NCBI GenBank assembly: GCA_002077045.2
Contig: KZ111147.1
Span: 724,037-788,036 of the forward strand
Length of the DNA: 64,000 nucleotides
DNA from: Rachicladosporium sp. CCFEE 5018
Lineage: Eukaryota; Ascomycota; Dothideomycetes; Cladosporiales; Cladosporiaceae
Reading direction: 5' to 3'
Numbering within the stretch: the first letter of the stretch is position 1; each line of letters begins with the position of its first letter. The notes beneath the pieces are model-generated. The model searched no databases. It had not been told where the DNA came from and saw nothing but the letters and a program-made list of their open reading frames with translations. The translations under genes were made by a program, and so were the position numbers. This document shows positions 1 to 10,853 of this stretch, one piece after another.

Positions 1-218
1 ACCGAACCGTCGGGCTCGTCTGCTTTGAACAGATGGCAGCCCACGCGATCTCCGTATAGTTGCCACCGCGTAGGATTATACTGACATTGCCCTGTCGGAG
101 TGCGGCTGATGTCCGACGACATGCACGTCTTCATGGATAAAGTATTTCAGGGGTGTAGGTAAAGTCTCTGCCGGTTACTGACAGCCACTTGTGCTCTCAT
201 CCTTCGCACCTCGTCACC

Positions 219-1745
219 ATGTCTGGTCGACTGCAAGACCCGCGAGATACCCGAGCGAGGCGGAAGCACCACAAGGTCCTCACCGGCTGCGTGACATGCA
301 AGAAGCGTCGCGTCAAGTGTGACGAAAAGCAGCCAGCGTGTGACCGATGTGCAAAGGCAAAGATTGTGTGCGGTGGCTACCATGTTCCGAAGGCCCTCAT
401 CTTCGAGTCTTCGCGGTCCAAGTCCTCCAGCGAGGACGATATTGCAGGCAACGACATGAACTCACGGCAACTTACTGCTCCATCTCGAAGAAATGATCCA
501 TTCGCGTCTCCGAATCCAGGACCTGCCTACTATGATGCCTTGTTCGCAGCCTTCTTGACGACGTGGATCCCTGATGGCCTCTTGCGAAGATACACATCCC
601 CGGACGCAAACGGTGACCTGGTCCCAATGTCTTCATGGGCCTTCAGTGCCTGGAATCTGGCAAGTCGTCGACACGAGAGCGTTGTCGGTCAGTCGTTGGT
701 CTGCCTAACATTGGTCACACTGGGTACGCAGATGGGCGACAAAGCTGTGCTTGCTGATGCCACCAGGCAGTACGATCTTGTTCTACAACGATTACGGACC
801 CAGGTGTCCTTGCTTGCCCGGCGGCAGCGACCTGCAGAAAAGAAGCAGCAGATCGCCGAGTTGACCGCGGCAAGCTACGTTTGCAGTCAGATGGAGTATG
901 TTCTACGAGAATGGAAGTCAAGTGACCTACACCTCCAAGGCATGGAGTCGTTATGGTATGCTTGTGATGAATCATGTCTCGAAGATGTCAATCTTCGCTT
1001 GGTCTTCCACGACTATTGTCTGCTCTGGATATAATGCTCGGTGATCCACAGGAAGCACAGCTTCGTGATTCCGGAGGCGTGGTGTCATGCAAATTTCGAC
1101 GCGCCCACACCAGCTGCCTCCATCATCATAAAGCGACTTGCCGTGGCTCAGCGACTGCCTGCACTCCTCGAGGAGTATGACAACTCGACACCCGCAAGCC
1201 CAGTCGCAGAACAACTGGACACCTTACATCGCCTGCTCAAGACGATAGCAGACATTTCCACGATGAACCTTTATTGTAATCATTCAGATGATCCGGGTAC
1301 GCGCATCTGTCCAGCTCTTCCCAAGTCTTGCACGACCATACGAGCCAGTCTCCCTTGTCTCAACAGCAGAATTCTGTCCTGCTACGCCTACGGCTATGCT
1401 CTACAAGCATCGATGACCGTTTGGGACCTTGTTCGCCGGCTCGAATCGAATGAGACCGCTTCCGTATCAGACATGCCCATCAGCGAGCGTAACATTGCAA
1501 GCAACTGCGAGGAGTTGCTTGCCGAGACGTGCTTGTCCATATGTCAATTGACAGACCAGGGCTTCGGACTTTTCACGACTAGTCCGTGCCTGTTCGCACT
1601 CGACACCGCCTGGACAGCTCACACGATGCTGGCGAAGTATCGCGGCCTCGACCTCAATGAGGTCCGTCCTTGGTTTCTAGAGCTCGGTAGCAAACTGGCG
1701 AATGTTGGATACCAGCCGCTGAGAGAGCCATGGCGTGTAGAATAA
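219..1745 (+). CDS. Zn2Cys6 fungal transcription factor, interrupted by an in-frame stop
   Basis: A nuclear DNA-binding regulator of the Gal4 type. The N-terminus carries a binuclear zinc cluster (CX2CX6CX6CX2CX6C, about residues 24-51, with KKRRVKC between cysteines 2 and 3). The rest resembles the poorly conserved fungal-specific regulatory domain. The start is the ATG at 219 in a good CACC context; the open frame reaches upstream only through a TTG. One frame runs through the whole gene but has a TAA at 1032-1034. Residues on both sides (LLWI before, then HRKHSF) look like a continuous family core, so the stop looks like a lesion. Removing a GTATGC...CCACAG intron at 956-1051 (96 bp) would also keep the frame and bypass it, but would delete that core. 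CAA to TAA is a C-to-T change at CpA, the RIP direction. Pathway unknown; an MDR reductase gene lies downstream on the same strand. Confidence 0.7.
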
Positions 1746-2638
1746 GATGAGCTGTCGGTGGAGGCCGCTTGATTCACCAGTGTCGCCGCGGAGGCCGGGA
1801 GGATGCCTTGACATTGTCAGTCAGCACATGATTGTGGTCGAGCGCAAGGCAGGGCTACTGCTAGAAGCACCGCGTCGGCGTAGGCGACATCGCCTTCAAT
1901 CGACCGGAGATAGTCACCAGGAGCATGGCGAGGTGTAGTCATGAACCTCTATGGGAAGACGCAGTTGACTGAGTGTCGGATTCACAAGCCGGAGGAAGGG
2001 CCACCACTTCACTTCTTCATCGCAGTACGTCTCTCAATAACGGTCGTACAGTAGCTTGTGCCAAGCCACAAGAAAGCGTAGATGAGGCAGCGAGCTCGAG
2101 CCCTGAAGAGAGACGCTAAGGAACGAGGTGGTTAGAGCAACGAGCGAATCAGACACGACCGCCAAGCCTGGAGTGAACCATTAGCTGAGCACTCCTGTGG
2201 CCTCTCTGCCTTAACGCCGTTGTTCACACTAACGGGCGCTTCCATGATACGCCGTCTTTATCAACCAGCCAACATGTGTAGCACTAGGTGCCAATGCCGG
2301 CACATGGGCTTGCTACACGCCAGCTGAACACACGGCCCGTTCGATTACCTCACGAGCGTCCTGAGTGCAACACTCATAGAGCCTATAGCTCCGGTGTATG
2401 TCTGTCAGCATGTCTCTGGATGTAGTACTGCTCGATGCCCGTCGGTGCACCCAGACACGTCGTTAGGGTACATATAGTTGTCCAGGGCTTCCTCGGTGGC
2501 ATCCTCTATTATACTCAGCTCCAACATCACCTCACGCACTGCTCAAGACTCACCAAGACCAACCAGCATCATCAGTCTCACCCACAGAGGACTCACTACG
2601 CTCTATTGATCAGAACTTCACATCACACATCCGACACC
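1746..2638. other. Intergenic region, no gene recognised
   Basis: About 0.9 kb between the interrupted regulator and the dehydrogenase. Only short open frames without recognisable protein features occur. The last 150 bases hold a TATA-like CATATAGT at about 2471 and a C/A-rich leader rich in CACC and CATC just before the ATG at 2639, as expected for a 5' untranslated region. Confidence 0.6.
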
Positions 2639-3631
2639 ATGTCCAACCTTTCCGCTTTCCTTGACGGCGAGAACAAGCCCCTGCGTGTCGCCGAAAGTCA
2701 CATACCGATTCCAGGGCCGACTGATATCATTGTACGCAATCATGCTGTCGCAATCAACACTGTCGATCCTGCACAGCAAGCGGGCTTCAAGGTCGCACGC
2801 TATCCAACAGTCCTTGGTCACGATCTAGCCGGCGTCGTTCACGAAGTCGGCTCCAGCGTGACACGCTTCAAGAAGGGCGATCGTGTCCTTGGACATGCTT
2901 GGCAGTTCTTGACAGGCCAGGCTGAAGACGGTGCGTTCTCATTGTACACGCGGATCCCGGCGGGCAATGCTGCGATCCTGCCCGGCAACACCGACTTCAA
3001 GCAAGGCTCGGTACTTCCCGTCGCCATCGACACGGCAGCTCGTGGCTTCTACGACACCGGCTTCATGGGTCTTGACCTTCCCACGGCTGATGCGAAGCCG
3101 AAGGGCAAGGTTGTTGTCGTCTATGGTGGATCCACATCTGTTGGCGTCGCCGCCACCCAGCTCGCTGTGAATGCTGGGTATCGAGTCATCGCAACGTCGA
3201 GCCCAAGGAACCACGATCTATGTCGCGCTGCTGGAGCTTCAGATGTCTTCGACTACAAGTCTTCGTCAATCGTAGACGACATCGCCAAATCTGTGGGTAA
3301 CGATAAGTTCGTTGGTCTCTGGAATACGATCGGCGTCCCAGAGTCCTTCGATGTTGTGACACCGATCATGCAGAAGCTGGGCGGAGGCTTCGTGGCGAAC
3401 ACTAAGCCTTCTGGTCCGACGCCGGGGAATATGAAAGTCAAGTTCGTACTTGGTCTGGGTGAATACAGCTACCCGCTTTGGGAACACTGGATCACGGATG
3501 CGCTTGCGTCGGGGAAGCTGAAGGCTTTGCCGGAGCCGAAGGTGGTTGGCAAGGGGCTCGAAAGTCTGGAGCACGCATTCGAAGTGAGGAACGGAGATGT
3601 GAGTGGATGCAAGATTGTCGTGGAGCTGTGA
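2639..3631 (+). CDS. Medium-chain dehydrogenase/reductase, zinc-lacking enoyl-reductase type (ToxD-like)
   Basis: A single-exon 330-residue NAD(P)H-dependent oxidoreductase. The N-terminal GroES-like fold shows AINTVDPA and a GHDLAGVV block followed by GDRV. The Rossmann part carries the nucleotide-binding segment YGGSTSVGVAATQLA (about residues 160-175), then RAAGASDVFDY, typical of quinone-oxidoreductase/enoyl-reductase members. The structural-zinc cysteine set of classical alcohol dehydrogenases is absent. The frame is open 68 codons further up to an ATG at 2435, but the translated leader is low-complexity and ACCATG at 2639 starts exactly at the usual family N-terminus. ToxD-type enzymes often sit beside polyketide synthases or Zn2Cys6 regulators; here the neighbour is a regulator but no synthase is present. 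The substrate cannot be told from sequence. Confidence 0.88.
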   Translation: MSNLSAFLDGENKPLRVAESHIPIPGPTDIIVRNHAVAINTVDPAQQAGFKVARYPTVLGHDLAGVVHEVGSSVTRFKKGDRVLGHAWQFLTGQAEDGAFSLYTRIPAGNAAILPGNTDFKQGSVLPVAIDTAARGFYDTGFMGLDLPTADAKPKGKVVVVYGGSTSVGVAATQLAVNAGYRVIATSSPRNHDLCRAAGASDVFDYKSSSIVDDIAKSVGNDKFVGLWNTIGVPESFDVVTPIMQKLGGGFVANTKPSGPTPGNMKVKFVLGLGEYSYPLWEHWITDALASGKLKALPEPKVVGKGLESLEHAFEVRNGDVSGCKIVVEL

Positions 3632-4006
3632 TTGGGTTCTGTGAAGGCGACTGTGCTTAATTATGTTCAAGCGATGAATGAACTCTGTCATTATTCGAGT
3701 CATCAAGCATTCACGTAGCCATCTTCTTGACAGGAGTCTCGTTGTTCTCGCTAGCGAACCAAGCAATATCGAGTCGTAGCATCGCATTGTCAATGCAGTA
3801 TCACCACATCTGAACTCCGATCGCTCGATCTCCAACTCCGCATCCCCCCTCAAGGATTCCGTGTATACATGACTGTCCTTCCTATTGCGGCACAGCATGT
3901 AGACGGGATCGGCGCTGTTACCCGAGTTTGTACTTCAGCTCGGTTTTCGCAGCTATGTTGCTTGCTCACGCTTTGCCTCCGCACAAATCTCGCAAGCGGA
4001 ATAGCA
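3632..4006. other. Intergenic region
   Basis: About 375 bp before the serine hydrolase. An ATG at 3869 in frame with the next gene would add 46 residues (MTVLPIA...). I preferred the ATG at 4007, because the added stretch has no homology-like features and would place a long segment before the membrane anchor. Confidence 0.5.
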
Positions 4007-6146
4007 ATGATGGACTTTGAGAAGCAGGACCACGAGGTCGTGTCTGAGGTACGGACTACCCAACAACCACGCGTCGCACGAGCTCGACGCATTCTGGGGT
4101 ATTGCGCCGTAGCCATCCTTGTATGGCTTGGTTTGAGTACACCGAAGCTCTCAATCTGGAGCAAATCCACGATCGCTCCCATTGAAGCGAAGGCGTTCAG
4201 CTGGGACGATGTGGCCGTAAAGCCTACACTCGACTATGTCCCGTGCTTCGATGGGTAAGTCTCTTGTCGTATCGTCGTCCTCAAGTCTTTAGCACACGAG
4301 AAATTGACATGACGCCAGGTTCCAATGTGCTCGTCTGGAGCTTCCGATGGACTACTGGAACTCGACAACAGAAGCCACAATCGCTCTTGCTGTCATTCGC
4401 AAGCCTGCTGTAGTTCCCGTCACCCATCCAAACTACGCCGGCGCCATCCTCACCAACCCTGGTGGTCCTGGTGGGTCAGGCGTCGGCTTCCTACAACGCG
4501 GCAGCGCCGGTCTTCGCGCAGTCATCGATAGCGAAGACTCCAAGTACTTCGACTTGATCTCTTTCGATCCTCGAGGGGTGGGCGCCACGACGCCAGGCCT
4601 ACACTGCTTCCAATCTCGTAGCGCAGACTGGGCTTGGCAGCTTCGCCTGCTCGAAGAGGGCTGGTTCGAGTCTTCCGATGCCGCTCTAGGTCGAATCTGG
4701 TCAATGTCTGACGCGCGGGGGCGAAGCTGCGCACAAGCTGCCACTGATGGCGATATCCGCAAATACGTTACGACTGCGTCGGTTGCAACAGATATGCTTC
4801 AGATCGTGGAACGGCATGCAGAGTGGCGCGAACTCGAAGCACGGAGGCTGTCCTGCAAGAGCAAGCCGATTGCCGAGCACATTAACCATCACCACGGCAA
4901 GGAGAAGATCAACTATATCGGCTTCTCGTATGGCACTTACCTTGGTCAGACATTCGCAGCAATGTACCCAGATCGTATCGGCAGATTCGTAGTCGACGGT
5001 GTTGTCGACGTCCTCGACTATCGCAAAGTTCTCTGGACGGCGAATCTTGTCGACACTGAGAAGGACATGGATCTGTTCTACTACCACTGTGCACGCGTTG
5101 GCTACCCAGCATGTGCTTTGGCTAGTGATGGCCACAACACAGCCTCCGCAGTCAAAGCGCGAACGCTCAATATCACACAGAGTCTGCTTCACAACCCTTT
5201 GCCAGTGGTAGGCCTTGATGCAGAAGTAATCACTTACAGCGACGTGCGGAACCTCATATTCCTCGCATTGTACTCACCCACCAGGCTATTCGCACCTATG
5301 GCGAAGCTGCTGGCAGACCTCGAGAAAGGCGATGGCACCGTATTTGCGCTGGTGCTTCGTGCAGCTCACACATACGACTGCGGGTCGGGGGGAGAGACTG
5401 TAAGTCGCCTGCTCTGCTCCATTCAGCTCCCACTGTTGCATCAGAGTGGCGAACCGCTCTCACAACGGACCTGATACCCGCTGCACACGTTCGATGGTCT
5501 AGAAGAAGCGGTACCATAACACATGCTGACTCATGTTCCCCAGGGCGGCGCCTCCATCATCAGCAGAGATCCTCTCCAGGCTATCGCCTGTACCGATGGC
5601 GATTCACAATCGTTATCGCGTGCGGAGTTCGAGGACTACTCTGCTGACCTCGCTCAGCGTTCGCCGACCATTGGTTCCTTCTGGTCGAGCGTGCGGATGA
5701 ATTGTATTCACTACGACGTCCGCGCACCGCATCGCTTCGTCGGTCCATGGCAGGGAAATACTAGCAACGGTATCTTGTTTATTGGGAACACTGCAGACCC
5801 TGTCACGCCTGGCATCAATGCCATAAACATGGCTAAGACTTTCGAAGGTGCGGTGGCACTCATCCAAGACGGGCCTGGCCACTGCGCGGTAGCGAGCACA
5901 TACAGTCGCTGCACCGTAGCCTTTGTCAGGAAGTACTTCGCATCCGGTGACCTGCCTCCAGCTGGCACTGTCTGTCCGGTGGACGAACTCCCTTTCGGTG
6001 GTGTCGACAAGGACGTAGTCGATGATGCTGAGTTTGCGATTGCAAAAGCATTACAGCCCAGTCTTGCTGACGCTCTTCTGGCTCACGGCGGCTTCTCCAG
6101 ACTGTTGCCGGCCTGGTCGATGGACGAGACTTTGCGCACGTTGTGA
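4007..6146 (+). CDS. Membrane-anchored alpha/beta hydrolase, TAP-like (S33-type) peptidase family
   Basis: Predicted 643-residue serine hydrolase related to tripeptidyl aminopeptidases. Exons: 4007-4254, 4319-5399, 5544-6146; introns of 64 bp (GTAAGT) and 144 bp (GTAAGT, CTGAC branch). All junctions keep the frame. After a basic cytoplasmic N-terminus a single hydrophobic segment (GYCAVAILVWLGL) suggests a type II membrane or signal anchor, placing the catalytic domain outside the cytosol. The start of the domain reads CFDGFQCARLELPMDY, typical of the family. The oxyanion loop is NPGGPGGSG. The nucleophile elbow is GFSYG, and the C-terminal TAP domain supplies Asp (NTADPVTP) and His (GPGHCA), so the triad looks intact. 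Natural substrate unknown; peptides or esters are possible. The start choice (4007, 4010 or 3869) is the least certain point. Confidence 0.88.
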
Positions 6147-6557
6147 GTTCACAAAGCTGCACCTTTTGCTACACAAAGAGCATCGTACTGGTTGTTTAGT
6201 CGAAGCCTGTGCTCAGGGATGTCGTCTCGAGGGTGAAGGGCTACACCATCTTTCACTGGCTAACCGTTTCGTGGCTTGCTGTTGCAGGCCATCGACCTTA
6301 GAACGCAGACATTATGGAGGCCGTCAATAGGCCTGCACATTCGAGAGATGACAGACGTCCTCCAGGGCACACTATAGTATTGACGTAGCATTTTGAGTGC
6401 ACATGCACGCAAATATTGGGAGACTATCTTCAGCTGATGTCTATTCTACACAGGACCAACAAGACATGAGTGTGATGACGGGTGTACGCCAGCCTGCGTG
6501 TAACAAGCACTTGCGATGTTGGATCGCCACTTCGTTACCCTTCAACACATTGCGAAG
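6147..6557. other. Convergent intergenic region
   Basis: About 410 bp between the stop codons of two convergent genes. It should hold both 3' untranslated regions and polyadenylation signals. Nothing else was seen. Confidence 0.5.
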
Positions 6558-7840
6558 TTATCCTTCGCGCTCGTCAAAGTCCTTCATTGGCACATCTTCA
6601 GTATTCACACCCTCTGTAGCCGACAACGGTTGATACGGCCTCGCGTCACCAAAGCGCTCTGCGGTCAGGCCAGCCGATCCAGGGTACTTGAAGCCGCGCT
6701 CGAGCTGCCTTTCGTACGACACCTGACGAAGCCTGTCGGACTCAGCAGGCGTCAGGCGAAGCTGCGATTTGGTCAGCGTAGTCACGACCCATAGTGACCT
6801 CGTCTTACGTATAATTCGACACCAACGGCGTGGAGCCAGAATGACAACCAGCCGGATGAGCCGAAGTTAATTCCAAAGGCCGCGGCGACCTCAATGGCCT
6901 TCCCGTGCTTATTGGCCTGCACCACGACAGCTTGCTCAAGGTTGGTGCCGTCGTAGTAGCTCGTGCACTCGGGCCAGAAGTGAATGGTGTTTTTCCGACC
7001 GAAGGTACTATCAATGTCGGCGCAAGCACGAGCCGCGTACCACCCAGAGAGTGTCGAGATGATGGAGACACCGATGATCATGATGATACGGAGTGTAATG
7101 ATTGTCGCGAACTGCAGGAGCGTCAGCGGCAATGCAATCTCCTGCCCTCAACGTCACACAAACATAAGTCCAAGCTCTCAGCATCCACGCTCTATGCTGA
7201 TCTATCTGAAGGCGCTTGATATTGATATATGCCATCGAGTATGCCAGCGTCGTGCTGATGACAAGCGCACCGATATAAGTCTGCGTCGCCATGTCTCCTC
7301 CGACCGCGTGTCGAGCTATCATCAGTGCACCTGCACTAGCGATGGTCGACAACAGTATCACAAGGTAGCCATTGAGTCGGTGAAAGATGATGACCTTGTG
7401 GCGGATGATGGGGACGAACTGAAAGCAGACCAGTAGGGCAGCGGGCAGGATGGTGAAGAGGTGCAGCTTGATGCCAAGCTTGTATGGATCTGAGAGTCGA
7501 CGCAGTCAGTATAGGATGGTGCATTGTGCGGTCTGTCTTCTGCTGACCCCGAGCATAATAGTAGCACTCTGCTGGAACTGCATGGTTCAGCCCTTTGCCG
7601 CCGGGCTTGCAGAAAACGCCGCCGATAGAGAAGTACTGGAGGCGAGAGAGCGTAAAGCCGAACAGGTAACCGACAGTGATAAAGACTGATTATGATTGTC
7701 AGCTATCTCCGTCAACAACAACCGAACCAAAGCGGTTTACACAGGACGAAGTTGTAGCCCTTCTTGAACCCGATGGGATTGTATACAAGACGCATCGTCC
7801 GAACGAAGGCGTTGGCATCCTTGCCTGAATGCCTCTCCAT
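6558..7840 (-). CDS. DUF2306 multi-pass membrane protein
   Basis: Predicted 356-residue membrane protein of unknown function. Five exons on the minus strand: 7840-7741, 7685-7548, 7489-7164, 7111-6809, 6761-6558. The introns are 55, 58, 52 and 47 bp and the total is an exact multiple of three. Family landmarks: NPIGFKKGYNFVLF, GGVFCKPGG...CYYY, a run of hydrophobic helices (FTILPAALLVCFQFVPIIRH, LVILLSTIASAGALMIARHA) and the signature IDQHRAWMLRAWTYF followed by TLRIIMII. The C-terminal exon is a charged soluble tail. Upstream of the ATG at 7840 the frame soon meets a stop, supporting this start. The second donor (GTCAGC) and third (GTTTGT) are weak but the protein read across them matches the family. 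Members are fungal and bacterial integral membrane proteins; no substrate is inferred. Confidence 0.85.
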
Positions 7841-9158
7841 TGCGGCTGCTGCTGTTGCGATCTCGAGGGGTTCCACGATGGCGAGACTCTGTACAAGCGG
7901 CAGCGTAGGAGCAACAGTGGAGGTGGACAGCGAGAGAAAGGAAGAGAGACACCAGCCTGGGTGCGACTACTACTTAAACAATTCGTAGCCGATGGAGTCG
8001 TGTACGGCCTCCACTTCCCTCCATCAGAAGCCAACCGCGTGGATAGAAGTCGGCGCAGCTGCACTGCATGTACGAAGGCACCAGGGGTTCAAGGTATTTG
8101 TGGCAACGGCTGCTAGAGAGCATTTCTACCGCGACACGATGATTGGGGGATCGTGATTAGTAAGAAGTCCCCCCTGAAAGCAGCTTAGGCAGGCCTTTGC
8201 AGGCGCAGAATGTTGCCGCATGCGATTAGCGCATCTGCAGGGAAGGGAAGAGGCGTTTCTCTTGAGTGATTGAAATGTTGTAGATAGATTCATCCACTAA
8301 TGGGAGTATGTGCGTGATATGACTAAGTACAACAGAGAAGCTGATGTCTCTGCGGCAAGGCGATAGGGATAATACACGTATTTGAGGTCTTGTTTGCCGA
8401 CCTGGCCGCAAGTTGGATATCGTCGACACGTTTGAGTGTCAATTTGCGCGAAATGTCCATGGTCCTCGAAGCAATTGAGCCGTGGGTAGTGCAGCTTCCG
8501 ACTCGGCCATGGGTGAAAAGCACAGCTCTGCTGCGCCCACGAGAGACATGACTGTACGAAGTGCAGCGAACCCTTGTGCTAATTTCTGACACTTAATCAA
8601 CGCCATAACTCACCGTATGTACAGTACTGTGGGTGCCTGTGGAAGTGTTTGAGGGTCCAAAGTTTCGCAGAGGTAGACGGTGCATTAACTCACGTGTGGT
8701 GCATGCTACACCATTACACAGAGGTACTTTGTAAACTGTGTCGTTAATAAACCGGCATCTCCAGCATTGACCAATCTGCCTTGATCCTGCGGCACATCGT
8801 CTGACATTGAGATCCAACACCTGGCAATGATACGTCCCAGCCGCGTCGAGATTTACTGCAGCTCATGCTGCATGCAGGTCCGATCCCCCGGCACTGGCCC
8901 TGGTCTTGTGGCGATGGAGCACCTCAGCTTAGTGCACTATCGACAACTTAGCAGCCAGATGCATCCTTCGTTCGAGCGGCAAAACGTGCGATCGGACCGG
9001 TGATCGCGAGGGACAGCAGTGGACAATGCCGACTCCCCAATGCTCCTAACGGTCCGAACGAGACGCAGAATGCAGCCATATAAGGCTACTTGCCCCGTCT
9101 TCCTTCCACAGCAGATACATCGGGACCCAACGTATTTCCGGCGGAGGCTCTGATAGTC
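7841..9158. other. Intergenic region between divergent genes, no gene recognised
   Basis: About 1.3 kb separating the DUF2306 gene (minus) from a Zn2Cys6 regulator (plus), so both promoters should lie here. Open frames present are short, switch frame and show no motifs. Apart from a TATA-like element near 9079 I see no distinct structure. Confidence 0.55.
9079..9084 (+). promoter_or_regulatory. Candidate TATA box of the second Zn2Cys6 gene
   Basis: TATAAG about 75 bp upstream of the ATG at 9159, on the coding strand and in a C/G-rich setting. The position is compatible with a short 5' untranslated region. Motif match only. Confidence 0.35.
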
Positions 9159-10778
9159 ATGGTCGGTGTTCCAAGATCGCGCGGCTGCCAGATCTGCCGT
9201 AGCATCAAGAAGGGTTGCGACTTGCGACAGCCCGCCTGCAGCCGTTGCGAACGATTGCACCTCTCCTGCGTCTACGAGGCCAAGCAGTGGACGTTCGTGA
9301 CTGATAGGTCGAGCGCTCAGGCGAGTACTGGACCTGTCGAGACAGAGATTGCTTCCACTTGCGCTTCCACGTCGACAGCGTCAGCTGGCGATCTCGGCTT
9401 TACCGCAGTATCACTCCAGCGCGCATCTGTATTGCACGGGCTCATCGATTCATGCTTGTCGGAATTCATGCCTGCCAAGGCAGTATATGCAAGACATCCG
9501 ATAGGCGATACATCCTACGCCCCTCCGGCCTCGGAACTACGGACTCTGGCAGGGACGCCAAACAGCACATTGCAGACAGCCGTACACGCATGGACTTGCG
9601 CGATTCTGGGCACACGGCGCGATGACACTGCTCTGCTCAATCATGGCACAAGACTCTACGCCAGGTCTTTAAACATGATCAATCGCGATCTGCAACACAA
9701 GGAGAAGTGTCGTAGCGATGCCACCTTGACAGCTTGCTACTACTTGTCATTATACGAGTGGTTCAGACGCGACACCGCCACTCGTATCACTTCGCAGAGT
9801 ACTGACTGGGTCAGTCACGTCGCTGGGACATGTCGTATCGTGGAGCTTCGCCAAACAGAAAACCACGCCACGGCCGCAAGCAAAGCTCTGTTCTCATGTG
9901 TCAGACAGAACGCTATCACAGCCGGTATTCAGCAAAGACGTCCAGTCGTGACAAGCGAAATATGGCGGAAAGCATGTACGCCTTCCCAGCAAGGCTGCAT
10001 GAACCCGCGAGATGGCCTATTGGATATCATGATGGAGATACCGGAGCTACTACAGCGTCATGACTTCTTGAAGCAGCGTTGCAGTGTGTCGCCCAATGCT
10101 GAGGTTAATCGAAATCGCTTGTCGCTCCTCGACGAGGGTGATGAACTTTTGCGAAGCTGCATGATGACAGTAGATGCGCTCCGAGTCTGGGAAGCGGAAA
10201 CACTGGGGTCTCTCATAGCGATGTCGCCCCATGAAGTGCATTATCCTGTCACACTAGATGCTGTCTGCAAGGACTTCAGATACGGGTTCTTCCACACTAT
10301 TATGTACTACTGGACCGGCTGCATGGTGCTCAAAGGGCAGATGTGGTTCACTTCCGCGCTGCTGGCTCGTCTCCGCCGGACAGGGAAACTGCCTGAAGCT
10401 CATGAGCCACCCTTCCCGCCATATATCAACCCCAAAGGGGACGTGGAGAACATGGTTGCTAACATTCCGCACTATTTCGAACCGGATTCGGGCTTGTGGG
10501 GAGCACAGATTGCAGCGTTCCCATTAGGCGCCGCCTTGCATTACTATATCGTGACTGAAGGGCCCTCGTCTCCCAGTAAGCAGCGCTTGATAAACACTAT
10601 TCGAACAAGGAGCAAAGCGGACTATCCCCTAGCATTCCTGAAGAGCGCAGCCGCGGAAACGGTACCGCCCGAAAGTAGAGGAGATGCAGCTGATGGGAAG
10701 GCGCACGCAGGCATGGCTACGAGATGGTTTGGCGGCGAGTCCAGAGCAGCAGGTGAGATCAGTAGCGAGGCAGGGTAG
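9159..10778 (+). CDS. Zn2Cys6 fungal transcription factor
   Basis: An intact single-exon 539-residue regulator. The binuclear zinc cluster begins almost at the N-terminus (CX2CX6CX6CX2CX6C, about residues 10-37: CQICRSIKKGC then CSRC and SCVYE), so the DNA-binding domain has almost no leader. The remainder is the helical fungal-specific regulatory domain, recognisable from CLSEF, ACYYLSLYEWF and a tyrosine-rich WTGCMVLKGQ segment. The ATG at 9159 lies 75 bp after a TATA-like element; the open frame upstream has only a TTG. The C-terminus (KAHAGMATRWFGGESRA) is short and polar. It stands divergently from the DUF2306 gene, which could be a target, but nothing in the sequence proves this. Target pathway unknown. 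Confidence 0.88.
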   Translation: MVGVPRSRGCQICRSIKKGCDLRQPACSRCERLHLSCVYEAKQWTFVTDRSSAQASTGPVETEIASTCASTSTASAGDLGFTAVSLQRASVLHGLIDSCLSEFMPAKAVYARHPIGDTSYAPPASELRTLAGTPNSTLQTAVHAWTCAILGTRRDDTALLNHGTRLYARSLNMINRDLQHKEKCRSDATLTACYYLSLYEWFRRDTATRITSQSTDWVSHVAGTCRIVELRQTENHATAASKALFSCVRQNAITAGIQQRRPVVTSEIWRKACTPSQQGCMNPRDGLLDIMMEIPELLQRHDFLKQRCSVSPNAEVNRNRLSLLDEGDELLRSCMMTVDALRVWEAETLGSLIAMSPHEVHYPVTLDAVCKDFRYGFFHTIMYYWTGCMVLKGQMWFTSALLARLRRTGKLPEAHEPPFPPYINPKGDVENMVANIPHYFEPDSGLWGAQIAAFPLGAALHYYIVTEGPSSPSKQRLINTIRTRSKADYPLAFLKSAAAETVPPESRGDAADGKAHAGMATRWFGGESRAAGEISSEAG

Positions 10779-10853
10779 ACTCAGCAACTCGCTAGGCCGA
10801 TCTATGTACAATGTGAGCAACCATCCTCTCAATTCACTGGAAGACTGCAGCAC

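Noticed and set aside
1747..1938. 63-codon open frame directly after the first regulator
   Set aside because: It begins after the regulator's stop in another frame and has Arg-rich, non-protein-like composition.
1..6146. Calling a secondary-metabolite biosynthetic cluster
   Set aside because: A ToxD-like reductase and a Zn2Cys6 regulator are present, but there is no polyketide, peptide or terpene synthase in the window.
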